From Magnaporthiopsis rhizophila (Eukaryota > Ascomycota > Sordariomycetes > Magnaporthales > Magnaporthaceae): 64,000 bases of DNA. Of this stretch, positions 22,492-34,754 are shown in pieces. The notes under the pieces are model-generated. The model was not told the DNA's origin, made no database searches, and saw nothing but the letters and a program-made list of their open reading frames with translations. The stretch is taken from the NCBI GenBank assembly GCA_003049465.1, contig PYSS01000040.1, positions 62,001 to 126,000 of the forward strand, in the 5' to 3' direction. Position 1 is the first letter of the stretch, and every line of letters starts with the position of its first letter. A program made the position numbers and the translations under genes.

Positions 22492-23691
22492 CTACTCCTC
22501 CGCCTCCACCGATGGTCCGTCGGTCATATCAGGCATCCAGCCCTTTGGCCGCTCACTGCCGCGCACCTTGAGCTCGTACCCTAGCGCCTCGACCTTGCCC
22601 ACCGACTGGTGCAGCGTCGACATCTTGATCTGGTAAGTCTTGTCGTACCGCTGCGGAAGCATCTGGAACAGCGTCCCGAGCTCCTGCATGTCGGCCAGTA
22701 TCGTCCTCTTCCGCTCCTTGTCAGCTCCGCCCTCGGGAGCGGCGGCGGGCTCGGTGGAGCTGGCCGCTAGCTCTCCGTTGAAAGCAGCCGTCGTGGTGGC
22801 GAAGCGCATCATCTCGCCCGAAAGGTCGAAGACGCCCATGAGGAAGTCGTCCGTGGTAACGTCTACAACGAGCGGCTGCTTCTGCTCCGCTGCCATCTCT
22901 TCCTCCACCTCCTCCTCCTGCTTGGGCGCGGGGTCCGAGTCGTCGATATCGGCCATAGCGGTATCGCCGCCCTCGCGCTCTTTGGCTTTGGTCTCCTCCT
23001 CGGCCGCCGCGGCGTCGGCGCACAGACGGGCGACGGCGGCGACCGTCTCACCGTGGGTCATCAGGCACTGGTGGCGCAGGTAGTGGGCGAAAGTCAGGGC
23101 CTCGACGAGCTCCTCGACGCAGGCCAGTTGGCGTGCGTAGCGGTAGCGGTTCGCGCCCTGCACGTCTGCCGCGATGGAGGCGAACAGCTTGGCCACCTCG
23201 GCGAGGCGGGATCGCATGTCCGCCTGGACATGCGCGGGGAGGTCACTGTGGATCTTGCGGACCCTGGGAGAGAGAGAGGGCAAGGGTCAGCAGTGGGTTG
23301 GCGAATTAGCCGCTTGCGACAGTAACAGAGGCCCCGGCAGCTAAGTCAACGCCGCGGAGGCATAAGAGCCGCGGTGAGCGAAAGAATCTGTGAGGAGACG
23401 GCCGTTTGCGCCTTACCGTTGTAGGGAGAAAATGCTGGAAGTGCGGGACCCTGGTCAACAAGCCAATATTGACACAAGGAGGCGGCGGATTCCCCCAGCT
23501 CACATTTTCTTGCTCAGAGCTGTGATATCTCGTGAAGCCTTGACTATCCTCTCACGGCGGTCGTGATGCCTGTCCAGCTCGTCGCGGAAGCCCTCAAACA
23601 TGGGCGTGTAGGCATTGCGAACAATCTCCCTGGGCGCCTGCTTTGAGCCGCGGGGCTTGGGGTCGCCTTGGCGGTCCCTCTTTGGAGGCAT
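22492..23691 (-). CDS. TRAX (translin-associated factor X) family protein
   Basis: Three exons: 23691-23504, 23434-23417 and 23263-22492, about 325 aa. The middle exon is only 18 nt and supplies IFSLQ. With it the protein reads ITALSKKIIFSLQRVRKIHSDLP, a hallmark translin/TRAX segment; without it the frame fails. Later segments such as YARQLACVEELVEALTFAHYLRHQCLMTH and TTDDFLMGVFDLSGEMMRFATT match the helical translin fold, including the acidic residues of the TRAX RNase site (E...E/D near the two helices). TRAX pairs with translin as the C3PO complex, a nuclease for small RNAs and tRNA fragments. An acidic, Gln-rich insert in the middle is likely a loop. The basic N terminus (PPKRDRQGDPKPRGSK) resembles a nuclear signal. 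No translin gene is in this window. Confidence 0.85.
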
Positions 23692-25301
23692 GGTCTCGAA
23701 GCGGCGACCTCGGACGACGAAAGGTGATTCCCAAGGTGGGGTGAGGAATTTCGGCTTGGCCCAACTGGCTTGTGAGAGCTGCAATCGTCAACCTTGGAAG
23801 CTTTGAAATATGTGATATGCACACAACCCTTATCATGAGCTCTACCCAATATTACCCCACACCTAGTCTCTGAGCGCGTTGCTCATTGGACAATTGTCTG
23901 TTAATGCCCCCACCACATCCGTCATCCCGCACGGCTCCAGCGACGGGAGCCGCATATATCTGCCGTGAAACACGCAACAATCTCTGGTCGGCATGTCACA
24001 ACCGAGGGCCGTCCACCGGTGAGATGAATATAATGCGGTGGTGCGGGGAACGTCGGTTCACATACTGCATCCCCCGCCGCCACACAGATGAGAATCCACC
24101 GTCTGCCACCTCCCAGCTAAGAGGCAGGGATGGGCTGGCTATCGCCTGCGCCGCATATGCGCAATGGCCAGCGCTGGCGTGGTCGTCGGACAACTCGGTA
24201 CTATCGAGTCAAGATGGCAGCCGCACGCCCACCTTTTCCATATTGCAATTCCAACGGCTCGGCTCGCCATCTTGGAAACGCCCGGTTGAGGGAACTTACC
24301 GGCCCTCCCCAGCCAGAACGTTGCTCGGAAAGTGGACTACAGTGGGAAGACAGAAGTATCGCTTGGATTTTATTCCTCCCCGCAAAACTGCAGAATTAAT
24401 TGTAAAGTCGTGCGTTGAAATACAGGGTCGATTTCGGAAGGTTGAAAACTGAGCGGTATTTTTTGTCCGCCGGTTGCACGGCAGATACTCCTCACCAGGC
24501 ATCTGACCTTGCAATACGACTCTAGCCTTGCATGGCCGATTCCACCCGTTATAACCGCGCATTGCGATACCAACAGGTCAATAAGGCGGACGCTGTGGAG
24601 ATCAGAGAAAAAAATCACGTCCTTCTGTCGCCGGGTCTCCATGTCCTCTTCCGCCTGACCTTTTTTCGCTCTGGGCTCCCCGGCCAGCATCCCCGACCTC
24701 TGTGCGTTTCCATCCCCTCATTTTGGGCCTGTTTCTACCCATCAAGACCTTGGGAGAATCAGGCCTGATTCGTAATCACTCTATTTTACCCGTAAACTCT
24801 GTTATGACGCATGCTTCCGCTACTCTTGATATGGGCAACAACAAACAAATTGCCTGTGCTGATCGCGTGGCTATGTAGGTACCATGTACAAGACTGCCCA
24901 AAAGGGGAAACCCACAATCGGCATCTTGGCACCAACCTGTTAATCCGTCAATATGTGTGCCCGAGTGGACTTGTCTGTACAGTGTGCGAACGACGCTACG
25001 ACGCTACAACACTACCTTCCATCCTAAGCAGGCGCGGGAAAGAACGCGGGACATGGGAATGGCATCCATTGCTCCACATCGTGGTGTAGCATCCAAGCAT
25101 TATCCCTTCATCTTACTGCCCACCAGCATCTTCAGGAAGCTTGTTGCATATACCATCACGCCACCCCGCACTTGCTCCTCTCACATATCTATCTCCATCC
25201 TCAGCAACCACCACATACCTGTCCCCTTGCTACCGTACCTACATCATCATATCTGGTATCTATCCCTCAACTCTCCCACACAAATCACTCAGCCAGCCGA
25301 A
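23692..25301. other. Divergent intergenic region, about 1.6 kb
   Basis: Lies between the TRAX start (minus) and the cyanovirin-like gene (plus). Open frames here show no domain or splice support. The last about 170 bp before 25302 are C/T/A-rich like a fungal 5' leader. Confidence 0.5.
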
Positions 25302-25902
25302 ATGCGTGCCTCCATCACCGCCGCCCTTTCCCTTTTCCTCAGCGTCCAGAGCGTCGCCGCGTCCGCCCAGCTCTTCAGCCTGACCTGCAGCGACCTCGCC
25401 ATCGACGGCACCGTCCTCAAGGCTCAGTGCAAAACCAACGACAAGAGCGCTGTTCCGGCCAGTATCGATCTCGAAAAGATCATTGAGGCCAAGGATGGCA
25501 AGCTCTCTGTTAGTCAAGTCTCATTCGCATTTTCACAGTCCGCCGCCCTTAGGATAAAAAAGAAACTAACTGGTGATTTCTTTTTCCTACTGCAACAGTG
25601 GAAGCAAGATGGTGCCGGCTACGCCTCGGCATGCTCCTCCTGCACTCTGTACAGGGACCTCAACCCGCGCGAGACCAAGTACTGGGGCCACCCGTTCCTC
25701 CTGCGCCAGGCCATGAAGTGCTCCTGCTCAGGCGCTGAAGCATCCATCATCCTTGGTTCGTCGCCGTCCCGCCTCTGCTCCTTTCCCACCAGGGACTGCA
25801 CGGTTCACCAGGTTCAGCTAAACTAACACCCGCGACTCGCGATATCCCATAGACCAGGAGATAGGCAATGACAACGGCAAGCTCTATGTCCACCTTTGGT
25901 AG
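25302..25902 (+). CDS. Secreted cyanovirin-N-like (CVNH) domain protein
   Basis: Three exons: 25302-25508, 25599-25755 and 25853-25902, about 137 aa. Residues 1 to about 22 (MRASITAALSLFLSVQSVAAS) form a signal peptide. The mature part is one CVNH domain. LFSLTCSDLAIDGTVLKAQC and ASIDLEKIIEAKDGKLSW form the first half; YASACSSCTLY, MKCSCSG and SIILDQEIGNDNGKLYV form the second, and the doubling is the usual CVNH pseudo-repeat. About six cysteines suggest disulfides. CVNH proteins are small lectins that bind mannose-type glycans in cyanobacteria and fungi. An extracellular carbohydrate-binding role is likely; the target is unknown. The end after exon 3 (YVHLW) matches the expected end of the fold, which supports the splice sites. 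Confidence 0.8.
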
Positions 25903-28769
25903 ACGGAGAGAGGTCCGCAAAGAAAATTCGTACTCCCCCTTGTTCACTTTGGTTCTGGGTTAGGCGTTTTCGTGAAAGCGTTTCTTTGGCGTTTTTCCCA
26001 TTTCTTTTAACGTATCTTCGCCCAGGCGGTCGGTGTTGTCTCGTTATCGGGTACCCATAGATTCTTAATCTCCAAATATGTAAATATGCATTTTACGAAA
26101 CAAATATTTCCTTGTTTTCCGTGGTATAAATCACGGCGATCTAGCAGTGATGGGCCACCCATCGTGGACATCGATTGCAACAAGCTGTTGGTACTCATTG
26201 ACAAGGAACAGCAACGAGCCAAAATCGATCGGTTTTCGATGCCACATGTATTCCGGTCGCCACCCTCCTCGCTTTGCTCCCAGCCTGCTGACAGTACCTA
26301 AAGTACGAGACCTTGCAAGAATGAACCACAGGTCCGCCAGAAAACCTAATAAGTCGACAGGCAGAACCATGATTCTCGGGCAAGCCAGTATCGGATCGGA
26401 CAGCTATCCGTCTCGGAACATTACGCACGAACGGATGGTAGCCGCGCACTTACAACCTATCCGCCCTGAGTGGTACCACTATCATCAGGGAATGGAATCC
26501 TGATCGGCCAGTTAGAGTTAGCGGTGTGGAAGTTTTGTGAAGGTTATTCCTGGTCAGCCTGCCATATGTACAGACGGGAATAAGTATTCTGCCGCCAGCC
26601 TCACAACCCAAGTCCATTCCATTCGAGGACATCCACGGCGGGCAGGGCTTGCATGCCCGCTATGAGTTCCCTGTATTTTCCGTGAGGCAAGGATATCCCC
26701 GCTTGTCGGCCGTGGTCCGCGCGGCTTGGACTTTTGCAGGTCAGCAGATGTCATACACAAGAATAAGGCGGATATGAACCTCGAGAGTATGTCGGCAGTA
26801 TATCACACCCTTCACTCCCGATGCGGCCCGATTCCTGGGACGAGGGCTGAGGGTGAGCTGACCGTTGCCCGGCCGATCAAAAACAGAAGCACGATTTTGG
26901 AGCCCATGGTTCGGTACCCCTGAAAAGAGCAAGCTTGGCACGATGCAGACGCCTACCAACCAGACGTTTCAGGCCCTCACTGCTACCTAGACTAGACTGG
27001 ACGCTTGTTGACTTGCAGAAGCAGATGCAGCCAGATGGATTGCATCCTGGTTCCTGCGATCCCCAGCCAGCTTTGTGCTGCTACCGGGGAGCGGCGGTTG
27101 CCGGATCGGAGGCGTCAGCCTCAAGCGCAGAATCCCAGGGAGGCCGGCTCGTCGGCATTTGGTGTGCCCGTGTGAGGGAATTACTGGTGCTGTCTCTCCC
27201 AGCGGCCGCTGAGACCCAGCTTCAAACCCCGCTCCAGGCAGGGCTTGCTGGTGGGGGACGCAGGTGCTACGGTTAGGCCGCAGTAGTGAGCCCACAATCC
27301 GAGAGACGGTTCAGCCGCCCGGCCGGACCTGGAATAGAGACGGGCTTGAGGCCCGTATGAGGGGGCCATAGGGTGGTAGTGAAACAAAAACAAAAGCGCG
27401 AAAAAAAAAGGAAAAAAAAAATCTGGGGTATATCAGGCGAAGATATAGGGCTTAGAGCCGACTCGGCAGTGGCCGGAGAGAAACAAGGGAGGAAACAAGA
27501 AGAAAGGAAAACATGCATGTCACGAAAACAACAAGGAGTGATGAGGCCATATGATGATATATCAGTGCATCTACGCATCCGTGCCATGCAGCCAAGGCGG
27601 CAGAGACGGACGGCCGTTGTTTGGACGGCGACTGGTCAGACCCGAGCCGGTTGCCGAGTCAAACGAAACTGAGGACGGGTTCGGGGTAAAGGGCCCGTTT
27701 CGTTGCTGAAGCTGCCAGTGAATCGCCAGTGATTGCCTGCCGTGGCGGCGAGGCGATGGCACTTGCGGGCAGGAGTTTCACGTTGACGCGAACCGTCATG
27801 CAGCCAAGTTTCAAACGCCAGAAGAGGTTGGAAGGGCGGGGTGTCAAGCCACAGACCGCACGTGTCAGGCAGGGGTGCCGTGGCTGGATTGTGGCAACGA
27901 ACGGAAGGCAGCCAATCCCGAGCTGCCGTGCCGCCAGACAGCCAGCCCCACCTTCAGTCACGCGGGCGGGTCCGCCATTGGATGAGCCGTGCGCGCTTGG
28001 CACACCTGCACTCCTGGGGGAGCACGGGGCCACACCACACCCACCCAGCGGTGCCCTGTGCCCAACAGCAGCAGCAGCGCAGGCAGGCGCGGGAACAACG
28101 CCGCATCGACCAGGCGGCTGGGCCTTCACTGCTGCTGGCCGGCCACCACAACCAACGGCAGAGAGCGCACGGCGGCAAACTCCGACGCTTCCTTTTGCTC
28201 GTGGCAGCAACAGGGATCCAGCAACACCACGGCACTGCGCACCCTTCGACTCGCCGGCGACAAGCTTGCTTTTTGTTTTGGGCTTTCGATTTCCTCGTTT
28301 CTATTGAGTCTGGCCTGCTCACTTTCCGCGTATGTGACTGCCACCCGCCTGGCGCTCGGGATTGCTTCTGCCCTGGTCAGTAAACCACACGGCCCAACGC
28401 AATTGTTTCTGCCACCCGCCACGCCAACGACGTCCCGATATCCAGTTCGTGAGCAAGAAGGAACAGAGACCGAAAGCCGTTGCAATCCTGCCGTCTGCCC
28501 CTGACTCTGCTGTGTTGCTGCGTCCAGCGCACAAAGCTTAACGGCCCCAGATTGACGCCATTTCCCATCGCCCGACGCCATCAAGCCGCTAACGTGAAGC
28601 AGGCGACTTGCGACGGCGGATGCGATTTGCCGAAGCCAAACGGCAGTTCTCCTCCCACCTACGAAGCCATTCCGTCCCACCTTTGTGCCCTGCCCGGCCT
28701 GCTCCTCCCGACGACATATCCGCACATACGCCATACGTCTAGGGCAACGAGGCCGCACGAACCGAGACC
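25903..28769. other. Intergenic, about 2.9 kb, no convincing gene
   Basis: One of the longest empty stretches. It includes the 3' UTR of the CVNH gene and the promoter and leader of Bud6. A purine-rich part near 27,370-27,520 and GC-rich DNA from 27,600 on have long open frames on several strands, but composition alone explains them. A long Bud6 5' leader is possible. Confidence 0.5.
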
Positions 28770-31700
28770 ATGCAGGCTCCAGGGCCGTCCATGCGTGGGA
28801 TGCAGCGACGCTCGCCCGGCGCCGACCCCGGACCGCCGCCCACCATCCCCGCGCGTTCCGTATCGCCGGCCATCGGCATGGCCGGCCCCGTCCAGCCTCG
28901 CAACTCGACAGCCTCGAACCGGTCGACGGGAAGCGCCGGAGGTGGAGAAAGAGCCAGTGGCCCGGCGCCCCCTGGCTCATCTGGAAGCGTCAGTGGTGGT
29001 GCCAGGCGGACAAACGTAGGTGTTTTGGAATCAAACCTGAATGTTTTGGATAGACCAACTAGCCAGTGGCGGCGGCTGGTTTCACATGCCTCCTCACGCC
29101 TATGCTGCCCTCCAAAGTCACCTTCTCCTGGCCGCTGCACCCCGCCAAGTCTTCTTGAACCAAATCCCGTCTTCCACAAGACGACGTGGGCCTCTCGCAG
29201 CAGCCACTGAGGAGGTTTGGCGCATCGACGTGTGCAGCAAACAATCGCTGACAATACCCACGCCTGCTCAACAGTCATCCGGCAGCTCCGCCATGCCTCT
29301 TTCACAGATAGAAAAGAGCGTCACGCACCTTCTTGTGGCCACCAAGTCCCTGCTAGAGACATTGACACAATGGTCCCGCGGCCAAGCGACCGACACGCAG
29401 GTGTCGGACGTCTACGTGCGCCTAGGCTACGAGTTCAACATGGCCTGCCGCGCCTTCACTGCCATCGATGTTGACACCAGCGACCTCGGCAACGTCCCAG
29501 AGAAGCTGCGCAGCATCCTCGAGGCGACGCTGAGCCAGGAGGCCAGCGTCGAGAGCCTCGAGAACTACCTGCCCAAGATTCGCGACATAATTATCAACCT
29601 CCTACACGGGCTCAAGCGGAAGCAGCAGAAGCTACGGCAGCGCCAGCCACGCGACAGGGAAAATATCCAGCCGGGACAGTCAGGAGGGGCCGGCGGTGCT
29701 GGCGTGAGCCGCGTGACGAGCACAAGCACGACGGGAAGCAATGGCACGGGGCTAAGCAGCATGCTGTCCGAAGGCATCGAGAATGGATATCGGCCCGGCC
29801 AGCAGCAACCGCCGGCGCAGCCTGCGCCCCCGCCATCAAAACCGAACTCGTCTCCGAACCGCCGCTTCCCCGGGCAGCGTGACCAGTCCCAGTCTCGCAG
29901 CTCCGGCACGTCTGACCAGTCGTCGCTGTCGAGCAACACGATGCAAAATATTCCCGTTCTCGCTCCATATCCCGGTGACGACACCATACCCGTACCGCCG
30001 CCGATCCCCGACGAAACCGACCCCAATAATTTCCCGCCGCCACCCCCGCCGCCCAAGCAGCAGAGCGCGCTCGCAGCGCTGCAGAGGGGCGGCGACCTGG
30101 AACGCAGGGCCTCACGCCGATACTCTGCCTACCAGATATCCAAGCACCTCGGCAATGGCGTCAACAGCGTGCCCATGATGCCCCAGATGGGACCCATCCC
30201 GAACAGGGGCCGTGGCGACATCAGGGAGTCGATGCGTGCGGTGCAGGGCAGGACAGATGCCCGCCACAGCCGGAACGCGCCCAGCCAAGGTCGCACCGCA
30301 GCAGGCGACTCGCCCGTTCGCGTTCCGAGCCGGGTCTCGGAGGAGCCGGATGTCGAGCCGAAGCGGATAAGCTACCAACTTACAGATAAACAGTACCCCG
30401 AAACCAGCGCAACGCTTAACGGGCCCCCGTCGGACGACTTTCCCATCGGCGGGATGCGCGAGGATGAGGAGCTGACGCCGCAGAATGAGAAACCTGCCAT
30501 GACCTTGTCATCGACACCTGCCGCTCCCGAAAAGCCTTCGACGCCAGAAAAGAAGGCACAGTCCTTCTCCACCACGCAGCCGTCGCCAGCACCGAGCAAC
30601 AAGGAGCTAACGCTGTTCCTGCAATACAAATCCAAGGTCAAGAAGTTTGTGCTGGCAGAAGGGCACAGCGAGCTCTCGATTGGGCGATTGCAGCTTGCCT
30701 TCATAGACAAATTCTCGTGGAACACGCAACACAATGGCGTGGACCTCCCCGAGATATACATCCAGGACCCCGTCTCGGGCGTGAGGCATGAGCTGGAGGA
30801 CCTCGCCGACATCAAGGACCGGACGGTGCTCGCACTTAATGTCGAACCGCTGGACGAGGTCAAGCGCCACATCGACGAGGGGCTCGGTTCGATCAAGCAA
30901 ATGGTCCGCGAGGTCAAGCAGAACGTGGACGACCACGCGACGGCGCTTGCCCGGGTGTCGGACAGGCAACAGGAGGCGGCCAAGGAGATGGCACGGCTCG
31001 CCAGCGTACCACCACAGGCACCCATGACCCCGCCAGCCGACCACTCGCCACGGTCATCGGCGACGGTGGCAGCGGCCGTATCGCGCGGCGGCAAGGCCAA
31101 CTCGAGCCAGCTGACAGAGCTGCGTAACCTGCGGCGCGACCTGGCCGTGATCCGGCAAACCTACTCGACCTTCCAGTCGGATATCGAGGGCTCCATGGCA
31201 GCGCTGCGGGCCAAAGCTAACAACGTCAAGGTTGCAGTGGCCAAGGCGTCGGTGCCCGACACGGAAGGCGGCGGCGGACAGGCATATGTGATCAAGGGGC
31301 GTAAGCAGCTCAGCACCGACTCCGACCGACTGGTGGGCAAGGTGGACGATCTCCAGGACATGGTAGAGGATCTGCGCAAGGATGTTGTGCACCGCGGCGT
31401 GCGGCCACTACCGAGGCAGCTAGAGACGGTAAGCCGCGACATCCAGGGGCTGACGCAGGAGCTGCGCAAGATGGCCGAGTACATGAAGCGCGAGAAGCCC
31501 ATCTGGACCAAGATCTGGGAGAAGGAGCTCGAGGATGTGTGCCAGGGCCGCGAGGAGCTGCGCATCATGGAGGACCTCGTTGTGGACCTCCAGGACGACC
31601 TCGAGAAGGCGTCGGAGACGTTTGGGCTCGTGGAGCAGGCAACCAAGGAGCAGATGAAGGACAGCGGGGTCGACGCCGCGGCAGGCCCACCGGTTCCGGG

Positions 31701-32154
31701 CACCAACCTCCTCTCGCGGCAGTTCTCGCGCGGGCTGGAGAACATCGTCAGCAACGCGGCCGTGGACCCGAGCACGGCAAAGGAGGGGGTGCTCGGCGAG
31801 GTGCGGGCGCTGCGGCCGAACCACGAGAACCGGCTGGAGGCCATCGAGCGGGCCGAGAAGATGCGGCAGCGCGAGCTCGAGTCGCGCAAGGGCAACCCCC
31901 TCACCAAGGAGCTGACCGAGTTCGTGGGCGAGGGCAAACTCAAGAAGTCGGGCGGCTTCGAGGAGGTGGAGCGGGCGCGCAAGGCCCGCGACGACCGCAT
32001 CCGGCGCGAGGTCTGGGAGCGCCAGAACGGTATCATACCCGAGGACCCCATCGGTGAGGAGGCGGCGGATGCTGCGGCGGGCGGCGACGGCGGGGTGAAC
32101 GGCGTGGAAAATGGGGAGGGCGCCGCGGTGGAGCCAGCGCCTGGAGCGGCTTGA
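28770..32154 (+). CDS. BUD6: Bud6/Aip3 actin-interacting polarity protein
   Basis: Two exons: 28770-29015 and 29275-32154, about 1041 aa. The start of exon 2 (SSGSSAMPLSQIEKSVTHLL) continues into a conserved N-terminal helical region (VSDVYVRLGYEFNMACRAFTA...). Residues about 150-500 are disordered and Pro/Ser-rich, with a formin- or profilin-type proline stretch (PPPIPDETDPNNFPPPPPPP). The AIP3 domain begins near residue 525 (LTLFLQYKSKVKKFVLAEGH) and runs through long coiled coils (LRRDLAVIRQTYSTFQSDIE; VGKVDDLQDMVEDLRKDV) to about 900. In yeast and filamentous fungi this protein is part of the polarisome at hyphal tips and septa, binding actin and stimulating formins. The 259-nt intron contains open frame in the exon 2 phase, so the downstream reading frame alone would give a wrong N terminus. 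Confidence 0.9.
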
Positions 32155-32762
32155 TGTTATGAGCACCATTTTCTGAGCGGGTGACTCTTCTCTTCTTCTC
32201 TTCTTGGATTCAACCTGTACTGATTCACACGTTTCTTCCGAACAAACGTCTTGTCATGTCCCGCCGAGTTCATATCTATCATTTTGTATCGGGAGGGCAG
32301 CAGGCAGTGTCGACGGCCTGTCACTGGCCACAAAGGTGGGGGGAAGATTTCTTTTTTGGAAGGGAATCACGAGCCTGGGCGATCCTGTGGTCAACTGTGA
32401 ATAATCAAGGGGGGATGGAGGCATATATCTTTTGTTTCTTTCATGGCTCTCGCTTTTTTCCCTCTTCTTTTTTTTGGAGATTCTGTCACGTAACACGTTT
32501 GGACTATTTTCTACTACTCATTTTATCCTACGGTTATTGGCCGCATAGTTTAGCTTATCGTGATTCAGCATTTACCTTTGAATGTGTTGTTTCGTCCTTT
32601 TTTGGAAGTTAAAAAGGGAATTCTGGCACATGTGTTTTGATATATGTGGTATTTTAGTATTTGTGATATCGATATCTTCGGTTGAGGGCCGGACACTTGT
32701 CCTTGCGTGATCCCTAGATATCAAGGCACCTAGCTACCGGGCCGTTGTGACCTCGCAGCTCG
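32155..32762. other. Convergent intergenic region, T-rich
   Basis: Lies between the Bud6 stop (plus) and the stop of the LovD-like gene (minus). AT-rich, consistent with two 3' UTRs. No gene seen. Confidence 0.5.
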
Positions 32763-34158
32763 TTATCCAAGCCTCGAGTACATCTCATCCTGAAACGCCT
32801 TGGTCATGTCGCGAACCTTGTCGTCGCCGGGCGGGAGTGTCTGTGTGGCGTAGACGCCGTAAAGGCCGGCTTCGCGATCGATGAACTGTGGTTTTTTCCC
32901 CCTGAAGTTAGCAGAATCCTGCCCCCAAAATACCGAGAAAAATAAAAAGCTCACCCAGGACGAGTTATACATGCCACCCCACATCAGACACCCTCTCCTC
33001 CTCCCCGCCACCAGACTATCACCCTCGACCACCAGCCCGCCGAGCGCCCAGTTGTACTCGCCGCCGTTGGGCGGGATGTAGCCCGTGATCCAATCCGGGT
33101 GCTCGAGCTGCCTCAGCAGACTGTCCTTGGCCGTCCCCGCCAGCTGCGGCTCAAACAGCGCGGCGGACCCCGCGGCGCCGCGCTCCAGCACGGCGCCGTC
33201 GTCGGCAAGCAGCGACGCCAGCAGCCGGGCCAGCGCGTCGGCGGTGCCGTGCAGACCCTCGCCGCCCAGGCAGGCGCCCTGTTGTTGTTGTTGTTGTTGT
33301 TGCTGCTCCCGGCTAGGCGGTGGCGGCGGCCCGGCCTCAACCCTCCCCGTCTCCGGATTCCGCGCACACGTGCCGACCACGCCATCGCCGGCTGCTGGTG
33401 AAAACGTAGGCGCAGCATCACCCCGCAGCCCCAGCGGCGCCCAAACATGTTCCCGCAGATACGCGTCCAGCGACGTGCCCACCACCCGCTCGAGCAGCAG
33501 ACCCGCCCAGTCCAGCCCCGGGCCGTAGCTCCATCCGGTTCCGGGTTCGAAGAGCAGCGGGTACGCGAACCGGTCCTGTACTTTTTTCCCGCTACCGGCG
33601 TCCGGGAGTGGGTCGATGCCGCGACGCGCAAACAGATCCGCGAGCGGGCCGGGCAGAAAAGGGTAGGACAGGCCCGAGGAGTGGGTGAGGAGGTGGCGGA
33701 GGGTGAGGGGCGTTTTGCGCGGCGTCGTTTTTGCCTCGTTGTTGTTGTTGTCCGTTTCCGCCGCCGTGAGCGGTAGCACGAGCACCGGCTGCGCGGCCAG
33801 CTCGGGCAGGTGCGTGGCCACGGCGTCGGCGTCGTCGAGGGACGGGAGGACGCCGCGCCGCACGAGCTGGAGGACCGCGATCGCCGTGGGCAGCTTGGTG
33901 AGTGACATCCAGGTCAGGACGCTCTCGGGACTGATGGGGCGGCCGGCATCGTCGCGGTCGAGGCTGAGGGTGCTGTGGGACTGGCGGTAGTTTAGCTTGC
34001 CTGAAGCCGTGTTAGTCTTGTTCCGAGGTACCTAGGTAGGTATCAACGAAAAGAATACAGTAATGCGGCTCACCCTCTTTATCCCCGGCAATAAGGACCA
34101 CGGGCGGCACCACGCGGTCCTCGACTGCCTGCTTGATGGTTTGCTCAAAGCGTGACAT
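32763..34158 (-). CDS. LovD-like serine hydrolase / acyltransferase (beta-lactamase fold)
   Basis: Three exons: 34158-34074, 34000-32955 and 32885-32763, about 417 aa, close to the 413 aa of LovD. SxxK is SLTK at about residues 61-64. The second catalytic tyrosine is in WSYGPGLDW near residue 187, preceded by LRHLLTHSSGLSYPF, a family hallmark. The last intron joins MYNSSW to FIDREAGLYGVYATQTLPPGD, the usual end of this group. Characterised members include LovD, a transesterase that acylates a polyketide, and various esterases. No polyketide synthase is nearby, so a pathway cannot be assigned. A (CAA/CAG) tract gives nine glutamines (about 33,282-33,308) beside a proline run, in a loop where homologs vary. 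It may act on an acyl thioester or ester. Confidence 0.8.
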
Positions 34159-34754
34159 GTTTTGCTGCTTCTTGTTGTGGAAATGGCATCATCAAGTAAA
34201 CCGGCGCGCTCCCCGGGTCAGCAATCCAGGGGCTTGACGGGCGGGGGTGTGGGTACACCTGACAGTCTGCAGAGCAGAGTCGTCATCGTTTGCCGTACCC
34301 CGCGGTGGACAATTGCCGAGATGGAGTCCGGTCCCGCATTCATCCGATACTCACTGCCGGAAGCACTTGACACCGAAGAGTTTGCATCGTGAAGTGGGCA
34401 GGGACTGTTTGCAGAATGTCTTTTAGTTTCATGAGTCTACCTGTTTAACACACAATGAGCACAGAAGGATATAAAGGCTAGGGAATAGAATAAAATAGGT
34501 AGATAGATGATGTTTATGCTCCAGAAAAGAGAATCCTAACCCCGCGATGGCGGACCCCGGCACGGGAAAACAGGACGATGACCGAGAGAAGACAAAAACA
34601 CAGGAACCACACCAAAAACCCGATGCTTCTTCCAACCCAGGTTGGTATGGCACAAAAGAATACACAGAAAAGAAAGTATCAAGACCAAGATATAGCAAAA
34701 GGAAACAAAGTTGAAGAAGGAAGAGCACAAACGGCCTGGGTGATAGAGGCCCTC
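34159..34754. other. Intergenic between LovD-like gene and SANT gene
   Basis: Contains the hydrolase promoter and the 3' UTR of the large SANT gene (both minus). No gene seen. Confidence 0.5.

Noticed and set aside
27659..28980. Overlapping long open frames on both strands before Bud6
   Set aside because: Frames exist on several strands at once and look like translated GC-rich leader; no recognisable protein features.
29041..29274. Extension of the main Bud6 reading frame upstream of exon 2
   Set aside because: It starts inside a sequence with good donor (GTAGGT) and acceptor (CAACAG) borders, and the exon 1 peptide fits a Bud6 N terminus better.
31161..32169. Long minus-strand frames opposite Bud6
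   Set aside because: Mirror frames of a GC-rich coding strand; the plus-strand AIP3 domain explains the sequence.
32763..34158. Statin-type polyketide cluster suggested by the LovD-like gene
   Set aside because: No polyketide synthase, enoyl reductase or other partner genes within the window.
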